From: Petrolisthes cinctipes | Lineage: Eukaryota; Arthropoda; Malacostraca; Decapoda; Porcellanidae | Assembly (NCBI GenBank): GCA_033782935.1 | Contig: JAWQEG010000288.1 | Coordinates: 366,001-430,000, forward strand | DNA length: 64,000 nt | Reading direction: 5' to 3' | Part shown: positions 48,801 to 59,373 of the stretch, in pieces | Layout of the letters: the number at the start of each line of letters is the position of its first letter | How positions within the stretch are numbered: position 1 is the first letter of the stretch | The notes under the pieces: generated by a model | The model's database searches: none | What the model was told of the DNA's origin: nothing | The model's input: only the letters and a program-made list of their open reading frames with translations | Program-made: the position numbers and the translations under genes

Positions 48801-51502
48801 TTCAATATATATATGGATGGTTGTATGAGAGAGATGAAAGCCAAAGTGAATGGTCTGGGGGTGAAGTTGAAGCTGAATGAAGCAAATTGGTCCTTGGTGG
48901 CAAGTTTATTTGCGGATGACACTGTGTTGATGGCTGAGAGTGAAAGGGAGTTACAGAGAGTGGTGGACGAATTTCAGTCTGTGTGTAAACGAAGGAAACT
49001 GAAGGTGAAGGTTGGTAAAAGTAAAGTGATGGTATTTGAGAGAGCAGAAACTGAAGTGATTGACTTTGCTACATCTTACAGAGTGGGAGTACCAACTGGG
49101 ACGAAGTGTGAGATAACTCTGAGAGGTGAGAGGATGGAGGAAGTGAAGGAGTTAAAGTACCTGGGTACAGTTATGTGTAAACATGGGAGTATGGAAGGAG
49201 AAATTAGGGAGAGAGCAATGAAGGGTAGACAGGTCATAGGATCACTGGGGAGGATTATGAAGGGTAGAAGTGTAAGTATGGAAGTGAAAAGGGGACTACA
49301 AAATAGTATAATCCTGCCAACACTGACATATGCGTCGGAGACATGGACATGGAGTAGGGCTGGAGTAGAGATGTGGTATGAGTGAGAAGGCAATTGGTAT
49401 TGAGTGTGGAGTGGTTGAGAGAGTGAATCGTAATACATTGAGATGGTTTGGACATGTAGAGAGAATGCAAGGTGAGGAGTTTGTAAAGAAGGTGTATGGA
49501 AGTAAAGTTGTAGGACCTGGTGTGAGAGGCAGACCTCTGGTTGGATGGCAGAACAGAGTGGAAGAGTATGTAAAGGAGAGAAATGTGAGGGGTAGAGGAG
49601 GGAGTGTTGGAACAGGGAGAACTGGAGGCACTTCTGCCGTGGCCACCCCCTTGGGGGGAGTTCCCGGAGGGAACGAGGCGTCAGAGCTATAGATAGAAGA
49701 TAGACTGTAATAGTGTAATAGACTTAAGAAGAAAAATTACCATCATGATATTGTCTTAAACATTGGCATAATGATTAGTGAGGTAGTGGTTAGAAAGTGC
49801 TTTCATCTTAAGAAAGAGTGATATGAAGTAATACTTACATGATTAAAGAAACTGATGGATCCATCTCTTTCTTTAACTTATTCCCGAGTGTCAAAGCTTC
49901 ATCATCACTGGACAAATGCATGGTCACCTGATGGGTGTAGAGAGGTGCCTTTGTGCTCTGCTGTACTGGTGTCACATGATTACAATCTAGAACATAGATA
50001 TAAAGTTAAAGTGTAACACTAAAGGTTCGTTGAGCTGTAGCTACACAATAGTACCTTGTTGTTTTACTAATTTCATCTAGTTACAGTAGATGTGTTGAAA
50101 CTTCATAACTCACCAAAAGCTTTAATAAGCCAGTCATTGACTCCTCCCTTGAGAGCATCACAAGCAGTGTGAGGTGAATAAATAGCGATGCCTTGTTCCA
50201 AACATCGTGCTACTATCTTGCCCTGAGAGGAAAGAGTGAAAATCTTTTGAAAATGCATGAAACAAAACTTTCTTAGTGTGACCTATAAACTAAGCTAAGT
50301 TACAAATCACACAAAAAAAAGTATTTTATGGTACAGGTAACTGGCATCTGTCCTTCCCTTCATACTACACATTATTATACTTAGAAGGGAATCGGTACAT
50401 TTTCACCAGGATAAAAATATGCACTAGGTTATGAAACCTTTATTAGTCATGAATAGTTAATGTGATATGTTGGTTCTTCACATATACATACATAAATTAA
50501 TCTGTACATCCATTAAATATAACGTAATGTGTATTGTTGGTTCACTCATGTACAAGTAGATTAACTGTCTGCTTCATCAAAATGTCAAAACTAATCTATG
50601 ATCAGGTACAAACAACCAGGATCCAAAGAATCTTTAACAATGACTGTACATAAAGAAATGTACCTTCCAAGATGAAGTTGTGATTCTCTTGAGGGGACGG
50701 AAAATTGGTGGATGGTAAGAGAGGATGAGACCTGCCCCTCGCTGCTCTGCCTCCTCTACCACTTCTTCAGTCAGGTCATTGGTCAGCAGTATTGCCCTCA
50801 ACTCCCTCAAGGTCACAATTAGTTATTATGGACATAATTTTGGACCTCTTTCACTACTTATATTTAAGAGATGACAACATTAAGTAACCTTCTTCAATAT
50901 AAAATAAAATAATAGGAACTGCCATAAGTCAATGAAATGAGCGATATTATCAAAACACATAAATGGAATGTGAAAATAATATTTAAAGGCAACCAGATTT
51001 TTGTAACATTCTCCTTTTCAAGAGGGATACTTGATAACTTACAACTGATGGGCCTGGAAGGGCAAGGTTCTCCCTGTGATATATGTGATAACAATTGTTC
51101 CAAGATTTAAGCAAATTCAATGTTCCCTCACTTTATCATTATGTCTGGAATTAATACAGATAAGAGACATGCCATACATTATCACTTGACAAACAACACC
51201 CTGATAAAAAAAATAAAAATACAATGGCAATTTTCATAACAGGTTCTCGAGAGTACCGATTCCTCAGTCCTGTGCTAAAAAACAAATTACTTCAGTATTG
51301 GTGCTCCATTATGTGCCACAGTTTAGTCAAATCACAAGCTTCCATTCTACTGCCAAAAAATTCCCTCTAAAATCTAATAGAGTGCTATGGTTACTCACTT
51401 CTTGGTGTAGGGTTCCACCAGAAGACCCACATTGTCCCAGGACTCAGCCAGGGACACAGGTGCCAGCTCCTCTAACTTCTTTACCACAGCACTCAACTCC
51501 AT
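42865..51502 (-). CDS. NIF3L1: NIF3L1 homologue (NIF3/DUF34 family)
   Basis: Complete gene of 344 residues in seven exons: 51399-51502, 50664-50805, 50114-50222, 49839-49986, 46736-46856, 43973-44111 and 42865-43136. Phases agree at all six junctions. The protein begins MELSAVVKKLEELAPVSLAE. It has WDNVGLLVEP, LLTNDLTEEVVEEA, LILSYHPPIFRPLKRIT, IAIYSPHTACDALKGGVNDW, YPAIGYGMGRK and the C-terminal VCAGSGASVLRGAKADLWLT, GEMSHHEVLDA and DHSNSERGYL. Histidines in SYHPP and MSHHE and the glutamate in NSERG correspond to the family's di-metal site. The family is universally conserved, but its reaction is not settled. The acceptor before exon 2 (ccttgag) is weak. Intron 4 (46857-49838) contains a SINE and an RTE-like LINE; intron 6 has no element I recognised. 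Confidence 0.92.
44510..45575 (-). pseudogene. Outside intron reading: jockey-like LINE 3' region, split by a SINE
   Basis: Lies in NIF3L1 intron 5. On the minus strand, 45387-45572 reads MDYASSAWASNFTETHYDTL and QNRALKTIAGCTATTH (RT C-terminal block). 44745-45029 and 44596-44784 read NNLLHPAHPIPVSRNISILK, MARLRCGHHPALLTYQKRLD and CPGCNTAPHSIKHIMEDCNV. The parts are separated near 45030-45285 by a tRNA-derived SINE. 5'-truncated and frame-shifted; related to 10810-11040 and 52130-52531. Confidence 0.8.
45182..45285 (-). mobile_element. tRNA-derived SINE (head region)
   Basis: On the minus strand the sequence starts GGAGGTGGCCGAGTGGTTAG, with an A box like that of Leu/Ser tRNA (TGGCCGAGTGG). 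About 40 bases on is a B-box-like GAGATCGATCC. This is a pol III promoter layout without a complete tRNA fold, so I call a SINE head rather than a tRNA gene. The body probably continues towards 45030. Confidence 0.6.
47365..47600 (+). mobile_element. tRNA-derived SINE
   Basis: The head has an A box (AGTGGTAGAGTGTGC) and a B box (GCGTTCGAGTCCTGC) spaced like a tRNA. A unique body follows with GTCTCACGTGGGTGGAGAGG near 47550. The acceptor-stem pairing of a true tRNA is not convincing. It lies in NIF3L1 intron 4, antisense to the gene. Confidence 0.65.
47705..49692 (+). pseudogene. RTE-like LINE, largest copy, frame-shifted
   Basis: The best preserved RTE-like copy, in NIF3L1 intron 4 and antisense to the gene. 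47758-48681 encodes the linker and RT fingers (KMGKAPGVDGITAEMLKCGG, GGFRKGRGCVDQIFALK, FMDLEKAYDRVDRKA). A frame break near 48675 leads to LRQGCVMSPWLFNIYMDGC and LFADDTVLMAESERE (motif C, near 48913-48920), then KVMVFERAETEVIDFA. A second break near 49370 leads to the C-terminus NTLRWFGHVERMQGEEFVKK. It ends with GAGCTATAGATAGA. The endonuclease is missing (5' truncation). Confidence 0.9.
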
Positions 51503-52129
51503 GCTGAGGGATCATCAGGGAAAAAATAAAAGGGTGTACCACCAAAATAATTATGCTGCCACAGTTCCTTTTATTGGATGACCTGTCTGCATTTCAAGTA
51601 TTAAGAAATCATATTATGTTTGCTGTAAAAGCAGATGAAACCTTTCCAAAGCACTTGTGTTTTATTATTAACGGTTTATGCATGATTGAGGTTTGAAGTT
51701 TTTTCCTTACTCATATTCAGGTGTACTACAATAGTACCACCTGTCAGTAAAAACCAAAAGCACAGACACCCAGGCTATTTTGAAACCTGGCAGTGTTGAA
51801 GACTATGCTTAATAATCAGTGGGAAGATATTAACAGTTCTGGTAGCAGTGTAGGTAAGGGTATGGGGTGAGAGGTTTAAGTAATTAAGGGTAAATATACA
51901 CTGGTAGACAATTACTGTGCTTGTAGATACAGTACTAACAGAAGGTATGACTCTAGACCCTTTAAGTGTTGCTCACATTTCAACATGTAATAACTCCACT
52001 AACTGGTTGTAAAAGATTTCTATCAGACAAACCATCCCTCCGCCTTGGTAATAATTCTAGCATTGCTACATTAGTCCCAACCTAACAAAGGCCTTTCATA
52101 TGGCTATTTTTTTTTTCTTTTACTGTTGT

Positions 52130-52531
52130 TGTTCAAGTTCCTCAAACTGTCTGGCCGAGCAGACCCGAGCCCCTGAGGAAGGTCATGGCCTAAACCGGGC
52201 TTTCCCACAGTGCCCTCAGAGAGTGTCTGTTGTGTTGTTGGCGAGTGTGGTTGTGTACATTGCAGTCTTCCATAATGTGTTTAATAGAATGGGGTGCTGT
52301 GTTGCATCCCGGACAGGCATCCACAATGGCTCCATCCAGCTTCTTCTGATATGTCAGAAGGGCCGGGTGGTGATCACATCGCAGCCTGGCCAAGTGGACT
52401 CTGTCCTCACAGGGAAGGGAGAATTCAGATGGGTGGATGTCAGGAGGTCGTGCATGCAGCTGGGTGTTGTTCTCAAAAGTGTTTGGATGGATTGGTGAGT
52501 TATTTGAGTATTGATATGTTTCTGGATGCAT
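52130..52531 (-). pseudogene. Jockey-like LINE 3' fragment
   Basis: The minus strand encodes HARPPDIHPSEFSLPCEDRV, HLARLRCDHHPALLTYQKKL and CPGCNTAPHSIKHIMEDCNV. It is highly similar to 44510-44880, a second insertion of the same subfamily near the NIF3L1 gene. Confidence 0.8.
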
Positions 52532-52778
52532 TTGTTTATGATGCTGTGATGTGTTGTATGTTATGCCAAGTATTTTGTGTGTGTGTGTGTGGTATAGTTG
52601 TGTTGTTTATGGTGATGTATGGCATGTAGCTGTGTTCAGCGTCCAGTTGGTGAAAAGGGTGACAGTTGCCTTGGTTGTTCTTTTACTGTATTTATATATA
52701 CTATGAAGGAAGGATATCTAAATGCCAGTACATAAACACTGTTACATTAGATAACAATAACAGCAACTAACCTGTAAA

Positions 52779-52868
52779 ATCTAGCACTGAGGCACCTCTT
52801 TAATGGCTGATGTAGCAGATAAATATTCATGAAGGGAGCCACAACTTTCACTCTGGCTCCAGATAACC
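52779..52868 (-). other. Possible 5' UTR exon of NIF3L1
   Basis: On the minus strand an acceptor-like tttctttcag precedes ATTTGAAGGTTATCTGGAGC, and a donor-like ttttacag|gttagt follows. It lies 1.3 kb upstream of the NIF3L1 start exon with no competing gene. Splice-site shape and position are the only evidence. Confidence 0.25.
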
Positions 52869-53089
52869 TTCAAATCTGAAAGAAAGAACATACATGAGGA
52901 AGACTGCCTCATTGTGCTTTTACAGACCCAATGCAAAGCAACTAAAATTAAACATGAAAAAGGATGTAAATTACATAACAAAATATTTCAAACAGATATT
53001 ACCTTTTCTGGTCTTATGCGGTAGAGATGCAGCATAAGAAGTCTGCTAACTTATACATTACAGATTGAAAATAGGTGGGGAAGGGAGAA

Positions 53090-53320
53090 TTATCTTAAGC
53101 TACCCCCATAGTGGGGTATTGCCTGTAGTGATGTGAGCAATACTTTAAGGGTTTTGGCACCCCTTCGGCCCTAGCCACTAGCTTTCAGTTCTTCAACAGT
53201 CCCTCTTTTCTTTCTATTTCCTTCCTACTTGTTCTCACACCTCTCTATCACCTTTTTCTGGAGCTATATGACCTTGCTGTTGTGGTGCCTAATATCAATT
53301 AATCAATCAATCTTAAGCTA
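53090..53320 (+). repeat. Probable LINE/SINE 3' end with AATC tail
   Basis: Contains GCACCCCTTCGGCCCTAGCC and ends TGGTGCCTAATATC followed by AATTAATCAATCAATC. A short tandem tail after a conserved block is what the 3' end of an invertebrate CR1-type LINE or a SINE that uses it looks like. No coding part. Confidence 0.45.
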
Positions 53321-55373
53321 CAATAGGGCCTCATTATTTTGCTAGTATTAAACACTTTTCATTCAGCACATGCCCAGTAGATCACATAGACTGTTGGGTA
53401 GTGAAGAACAGAAATTTGGGAAAACATTTGGTTGTCTTTATTGAGGAACGGAGTGTAAAATGAAATGGTTAGTACATCTGTTTTAGTATTTTATCAAGTG
53501 TCTACAGTATAATGAAGAAAATAAAATGGTAGGGTTCAGAAAACTCACATTTTTGAGTCAGAAGTTCAAGATACCAACCACTGAGTTACCATCCATCCAA
53601 CTTAAGTATGCCTACAGTACACTACATGAACACAAGGCATTTTATTTCCATCCTGCCATCCAGCCTTTTCTTAGTCTATGCCTTCACTTTATCTTCTGAC
53701 TTTTCAACTCTCATAAACAATTCCTCCACATTCATCTTTTCCATGTATCCTTAATATTTTGTGATTTTTTCTTTTCCCAGTCAAATTTATAATTGCCACA
53801 AACATATACAGTATCTTTTACCCTGCCATTAGCACACTCTCTGTCTCTTCTAACTTAATATATGTGGCTACAATTAAGAAGAAGAATCAGGCTAAACAAT
53901 GATTGGAGCTGCTTTCATTGGTCGATGATTAGTGGAGTTATTACTGGTTTTGATGAAGTTGCTCTAGAAAAAACTCATACAATTTGTAGCCTACTGTTAG
54001 GGGCAACTACTTTAACCATGCTTTGATGACCCAGCATACCAACCTGTCCATTAGTCACTGGCCTACAAAGGCAACTCTAAGCATTGGGCCAGCAGACAAT
54101 TCTTCTTGACTACAGTCCTTGGACCTAGGTACCTACCAAGGACAATAGACAACCAACACCACAACTTCAGCACCTACTTCAATACAAAGTAAAACATGGT
54201 GATCAAACCATCTACCATATAATCTCAATTATACAAATGCCAAGTGTCAAATAATACTACAGTACTGTGCATCTGTACAGATAATTTTTATTAGATTTCT
54301 TCCAGTCATAAGCACTGTATCTTCTTGGTTTTTATAGTAGCAAAATACATTACATACTGTATGTATAACATGATATTTGTATGTTTTGGTTGACAAGAAT
54401 TCTCTTCCTCTCTTGACTATCTCCTATTGACCCTAATAGCAGCCTTACTCACAAAACTAAAAGTTTATATATATACCGTACTGTATACAGTACACTTTAA
54501 TTTACTGTATCACCATAAGGGGCAGACAATATGCACTGTATAAGTTGAGCTATGTTGTTGTTCTTTGTATTTAGACCAACTGTACTGAGTATATCAGGAA
54601 ATTATGGTTTAGATCCAAAAATCCCTACCCTATAAATCAAAATGAGAAATACTGTGGTATGTAATTGAGTTTTTTTTTTTTTATCCTGGCAAAAATGCAC
54701 CACTTTCCCTAAGTAATATGACCTTAGATATATAAACTGTGTAAGTTTTTGTATAAGTTGACTAAGATTGCATTATATTAACTGAAAAAGCCAAGAAATA
54801 AAACGAGAGGGCCGGTACAATAACACCTAGCAATACAGCAGTCTGGAGAATGTGGATGAGCAAAAGCAGCTGTAGGGGAATGTATGTGTGTGTAAGAGAA
54901 GAAATTACCCAGCACACTTCTCTTTTCATGTGATGGATATTAGTGTTGGGTCTCTCAAACAGCAAACTCTTGGCTATCATTACAATTATACAGTACAGAG
55001 ATCATCTAGTACCAGTACCAAAGAATATGCAGCACATTACGGTACTTTGTTACAATAATAAAAATACCTACAAGTGCTACATTATTACAATACGTCATTT
55101 GATACAATGAATTATGTACTGTACTGTATTCAGTTTTAATTAATTTAGTTACTATTAGACAACAAAATTTCAATCCAAAATATGTACAGTATTCATCTAC
55201 TATAAAACTTTTAAGCCATCTGACTCAGCACACAACTTCTTCCAGTAATAGTAATTCTTCCTGCCTTGATCATTATACCAGTTCAGTGCTATGTTAAATA
55301 ATCTGAAACTTCAACAAGCCTGTCCACTACAAAGTATACATTATTCTTAGTGTGTGTGAATAATACAAATAGC
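53321..55373. other. Intergenic stretch between NIF3L1 and CIAO1, no recognised gene
   Basis: AT-rich sequence with many short TACTGTA/TACAGTA words and no domain-bearing frame. The part nearest 55373 is probably the CIAO1 3' UTR, because both neighbours are read on the minus strand. Confidence 0.45.
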
Positions 55374-56375
55374 TTAGAATATGTGTGTGAAATCCCACAA
55401 CTTGACAGTGCAATCATCACTACCCGATGCCAGCAAACCAGCTACAGTTGGGTTCCATGACACACTGTTCACATCATCTGTGTGAGCCTGAGGGATGGTC
55501 AGGATGAGATCAAACATGGGTGCATTTTTGTCAGCTTGAGGCTGCTCTTTGAAGACGTGTATGACATCGTCACCGCATGATGTTGCAATGGCCCCAGTCA
55601 GTCGGCACCAGGCAATGTCATATATGGCACGGTTATGGAAGCCAGACAGTGTACACACACATTTCCATGCAGGTTCATTGTTGGGTGTTGCAATTCCCTC
55701 GTTGTTCCCCGGTTGGTATTCCTGCCAGATCTTCACTGTGCGATCATCTGAGCATGAAGCCAGCCGCTGCCCTGAACCATCGAAAGCAATGCTCCACACT
55801 GTTGATTCGTGGCCATTCAGGGTACAGAAAACAGACCAATCATCATTACTTTCTTTGTAAAGTTTGATGGAATTGTCATACGAAGCAGAAGCTAGAATAT
55901 CAAGGCTTGGGTGGAAGGTTACCTTTTTGACATCCTGAGTGTGGGAGGGCATGACAGCAAGGCACTCATACTCATCATCCTCCCCGACCTCCCACACCCA
56001 CACTGACTTGTCTCTAGAACAGGTGGCAAGCAAAGACCCAGATGCTGACCAGCTTACACACTTCACCTCATTGTCATGGCCTTCCAAGGTGGCAACACAC
56101 TCAATGTCAGCAGTTTTACAATCCCAGATATTGACAGTGGCATCAAAGCTTGCTGAAGCCAATGTATTACCACACGGGGACCAAGCTACACAACGCACTG
56201 TGCGGGAATGAGCATCACTCATAACATTCTTGCTGGTCCATGTATCCCCTTCCTTTGCCCAGATGCGGATGGAGTGATCAGTGCCACATGTGGTTAAGAT
56301 CGTCCCTTGAGGATTCCAGGACACATTCCACACTCGATCTTTGTGGCCAGTGAGAGTTTGCAGAGCAGTAGTCAT
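55374..56375 (-). CDS. CIAO1: CIAO1, cytosolic iron-sulfur cluster targeting WD40 protein
   Basis: A 333-residue protein, close to the usual 330-340 of the family, encoded in one exon. CIAO1 is the WD40 component of the CIA targeting complex (with CIAO2B and MMS19) that passes 4Fe-4S clusters to cytosolic and nuclear apoproteins. Seven WD40 blades are visible: [120 protein letters not shown] and [20 protein letters not shown]. It ends [10 protein letters not shown]. The start is ATG 56375, 15 bases after a good acceptor (tttcttgttccag), so the 5' UTR is spliced. The open frame reaching back to 56546 crosses that intron and is not part of the protein. No damage seen. Confidence 0.95.
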   Translation of the reverse strand: MTTALQTLTGHKDRVWNVSWNPQGTILTTCGTDHSIRIWAKEGDTWTSKNVMSDAHSRTVRCVAWSPCGNTLASASFDATVNIWDCKTADIECVATLEGHDNEVKCVSWSASGSLLATCSRDKSVWVWEVGEDDEYECLAVMPSHTQDVKKVTFHPSLDILASASYDNSIKLYKESNDDWSVFCTLNGHESTVWSIAFDGSGQRLASCSDDRTVKIWQEYQPGNNEGIATPNNEPAWKCVCTLSGFHNRAIYDIAWCRLTGAIATSCGDDVIHVFKEQPQADKNAPMFDLILTIPQAHTDDVNSVSWNPTVAGLLASGSDDCTVKLWDFTHIF

Positions 56376-57262
56376 CCTTTCTGCTCCACTCTGGAACAAG
56401 AAATTAGTCTTACTGCTTTTTTCATGTATTCCACAAATGCAGAAACATATCACAAACTCTGGTAGCAGTGACTTAATGATGTCACACACACACCTCAGAG
56501 GAAAGAAAACTATCAATCCAGGTGCAGAATAAAATGTGTTGATCAAACTTGCATACGATATATATTAAAGGGATATTTAGGGACATATGGCTTTCTCCAT
56601 AGCAAGTATTAAAACACTGATAACAATGTTTCTCATTTTCAGCACTTTTCCTTTCATATCAAACTAGTTTGCTGCATATAAAACATGCATGTAAACATCA
56701 AAAAATTTATGACATGGCCAAACTTTCACAAACAACTGGTGTTAGTTTGCTAAGTTTCCATCCTCCAAGTCTATGTTCAGCAGTATAGCAACACATTAAA
56801 CTGACAAAGCTATCCAGTGAGGTAATGCTGAGGTCAACACTTTCAGGTTGGATATTAAGGAGTTACACTCCTGAAAGGTCTCCTCTGACCAAAATTAGAT
56901 GGACAAATCGCCTTGCCCTAAAACACAACAATTGAAGCACATAATTATGAAGCACCATATAACTGATCAATTGAAGCACAAACTATCAGCGAGACAAATG
57001 CCTAAAGTATGCACAGTACATCAACCGAGCCTGTGAATTCTAATTACACTTCTACCCATCTGTAGCCATGTGTCAGCACCTTGCCTTCCTCATAGGTGGC
57101 GGCAGAACAAGACCTACATTCATACACACACACAGGAAAGTATAGTTTCATCTTGTGCATTATAAGCTCCCGATTCTAAGGGCCGTATGCAAGAACATTC
57201 ATGGTGTTGACGATGGTGTGGTACCGATACAATGACTCCATAGACAAATAACAAGAACCTTC

Positions 57263-57615
57263 GGTAAATATTGAAAGAATTACCGTTATCGCGTACGGTT
57301 TTTCTACCTTCATTGCCCACTTATTTAGACCATTCAAAGACTATTTTCTGCTATGGCATTTCCTCCGCAAATGCCCCATTTCCAAGATGGGACATATTTA
57401 AATGGGGCATTTTGAAATTAGCCTGACCTTACCTAACCTAACCTAGACTGCATCAGACTACCGGGACCTAACCTGGGCAGACTACCGGGACCTACCCTGG
57501 GCAAACTACCAGGAAATAACCGTGGTAAAGTACAGGAAATGATCAGGGCAAAATACTGGGACCTAGCCGGATCTGGCAACACTGCTGCAAAATGGTAATT
57601 CTTTCAATAAATACC
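57263..57615 (+). mobile_element. GGTA-family MITE
   Basis: A complete 353-bp copy from GGTAAATATTGAAAG to TTCTTTCAATAAATACC with all inner blocks. It lies about 0.9 kb upstream of the CIAO1 start. No exact 8-bp duplication is visible, suggesting flank decay or rearrangement. Confidence 0.88.
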
Positions 57616-57723
57616 ATATTCTTGCCTACGACCCTAAGTTAGGTCAGGTCAGGTGTGGATATTTCAACAGCATAATTTGTTGACATTTTTATACATAAAT
57701 TGTGTGTATGGAGTATAAACAAG

Positions 57724-58287
57724 GGTATTTATTGAAAGAATTGCCGTTTTGTAGCAGTGTTGCCAGATCCGGCAACTGGGGCATTTGCAGAGGAAATGCC
57801 ATAGAAGAAAATAGGGTAAATATTGAATGAATTACCGTTATTGAGTACGGTTTTTCTACCTTCATTACCCACTTATTTAGACCATTCTAAGACTATTTTC
57901 TTCTATGGCATTTTCTCCGCAAATGCCCCATTTCCTAGATAGGGCATATTCAAATGGGGCATTTTGAAATTAGCCTGACCTTACCTGACCTGACCTAACC
58001 TAACCTAGACCGCATCAGACTACCGGGACCTAACCTGGGCAGACTACCAGGACCTAACCTGGGCAAACTACCGGAACCTAACCTGGGCAAACTACCGGGA
58101 AATAATCGTGATAAAGTACAATAAATGACTGGGGCAAAATACTGGGACCCAACCGGATCTGGCAACACTGCTGCAAAACGGTAATTCTTTCAATAAATAC
58201 CGAAAATAGTCTTAGAATGGTCTAAATAAGTGGGCAACGAAGGTAGAAAAACCGTACACAATAACGGTAATTCTTTCAATATTTACC
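57724..58287 (-). mobile_element. GGTA-family MITE (outer copy), internally deleted and split by another copy
   Basis: The outer element is 57724-57814 plus 58210-58287. It starts GGTATTTATTGAAAG and ends TTCTTTCAATATTTACC. Its middle is deleted: CCAGATCCGGCAA joins directly to CTGGGGCATTTG. It is split at AAGAAAATAG by the inner copy. Another fragment of the same right end follows at 58288-58338. Confidence 0.82.
57815..58201 (+). mobile_element. GGTA-family MITE (inner copy), perfect 8-bp target duplication
   Basis: A complete 387-bp copy from GGTAAATATTGAATG to TTTCAATAAATACC. It is flanked by the perfect repeat gaaaatag (57807-57814 and 58202-58209), which belongs to the outer copy. It shares the variant GAATGAATT in its left end with the other inner copy at 8971, so the two self-inserted copies may be of one subtype. 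Confidence 0.92.
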
Positions 58288-58353
58288 GAATGGTCTAAAT
58301 AAGTGGGTAATGAAGCGGTAATTCTTTCAATATTTACCTGAACGAGTGGTCTT

Positions 58354-58716
58354 GGTATTTATTGAAAGAATTACCGTTTTGTAGCAGTGTTGCCAGATCC
58401 GGCAAGATCCCAGTATTTTGCCCCGGTCATTTCCTGTACTTTATCACGGTTATTTCCCGGTAGTTTACCCAGGTTAGGTCCTGATAGTTTGCCCAGGTTA
58501 GGTCCCGGTAGTCTGATGCGGTCTAGGTTAGGTTAGGTCAGGTCAGGTAAGGTCAGGCTAATTTCAAAATGCCCCATTTGAATATGCTCTATCTTGGAAA
58601 TGGGGCATTTGCGGAGAAAATGCCATAGAAGAAAATAGTCTTAGAATGGTCTAAATAAGTGGGTAATGAAGGTAGAAAAACCGTACGCAATAACGGTAAT
58701 TCTTTCAATATTTACC
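58354..58716 (-). mobile_element. GGTA-family MITE, perfect 8-bp target duplication
   Basis: A complete 363-bp copy from GGTATTTATTGAAAG to TTCTTTCAATATTTACC, with the perfect direct repeat gtggtctt at 58346-58353 and 58717-58724. It is the best reference copy for the subtype A minus orientation. Confidence 0.93.
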
Positions 58717-59116
58717 GTGGTCTTATCCTAAATAGTCATACTCAATAATAGTTCAAGAGCATGCATAATTTGTTGACATTTTAATACATCGTGTGTATGG
58801 GGTATAAACGAGTGGTCTTGTCCTAAATAGTCATCAACTAATAACAACATGCTACTGCATTATAAATACCTGAAAGATCCTGGAAGAAATGGTACCCTCC
58901 TATCACTAAGTTAATTTATTATAAGTTACAACATGAACTTAAATAATTTCTTCTTGTTTTTATGCAGTTGTCAAGTTGTCAAGTTGTTGGCAGGTAAGAT
59001 CAATGTAACATACGAAATATACCACTTAGTTCACTACTTAATTAATTAGCCCTTGAGATTACCAATTAATAATTATAAGATGTTTTGGTCGGCTCTCAAC
59101 TTCAGCATGGGCCTCA

Positions 59117-59373
59117 AGCACTGTTGCCAACTTGCCAGGTCTGCTTGACGAAATTTCCCCAACTACAGCAACATCAGAATTTCCCTTTTTACCTCAAAAA
59201 TTTCCTATTGTTTACCTTTGAAGACAATTACGCATTTTCCATCTTTTTTATATTTTGTCTGGTAGAAATTTACCCATTTACTTTTGAAAAATCTTTATAT
59301 AATAATTTCTCCATTGGTACCTCTAATTTTCCAGCAGGTCTAAAGAAAATTCCCCATACCTGGCAATACTGAC
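59117..59373 (+). mobile_element. Older hAT-like MITE, uninterrupted copy
   Basis: About 257 bp starting CACTGTTGCCAACTTGCCAG and ending with inverted CAGTATTGCCAGGTATGGGG. It matches 10231-10356 plus 12590-12717 (blocks CTGCTTGACGAAA, TTTTTACCTCAAAAA, CTGGTAGAAATTT, GGAAAATTCCCCATA-like). CAGTGTTGCCA ends fit hAT; the flanking duplication is not exact. Confidence 0.65.

Noticed and set aside
56376..56546. N-terminal extension of CIAO1 ([11 protein letters not shown]...)
   Set aside because: A good splice acceptor (tttcttgttccag) lies between this segment and MTTALQ, and other CIAO1 proteins start near MTTALQ. The segment is intron.
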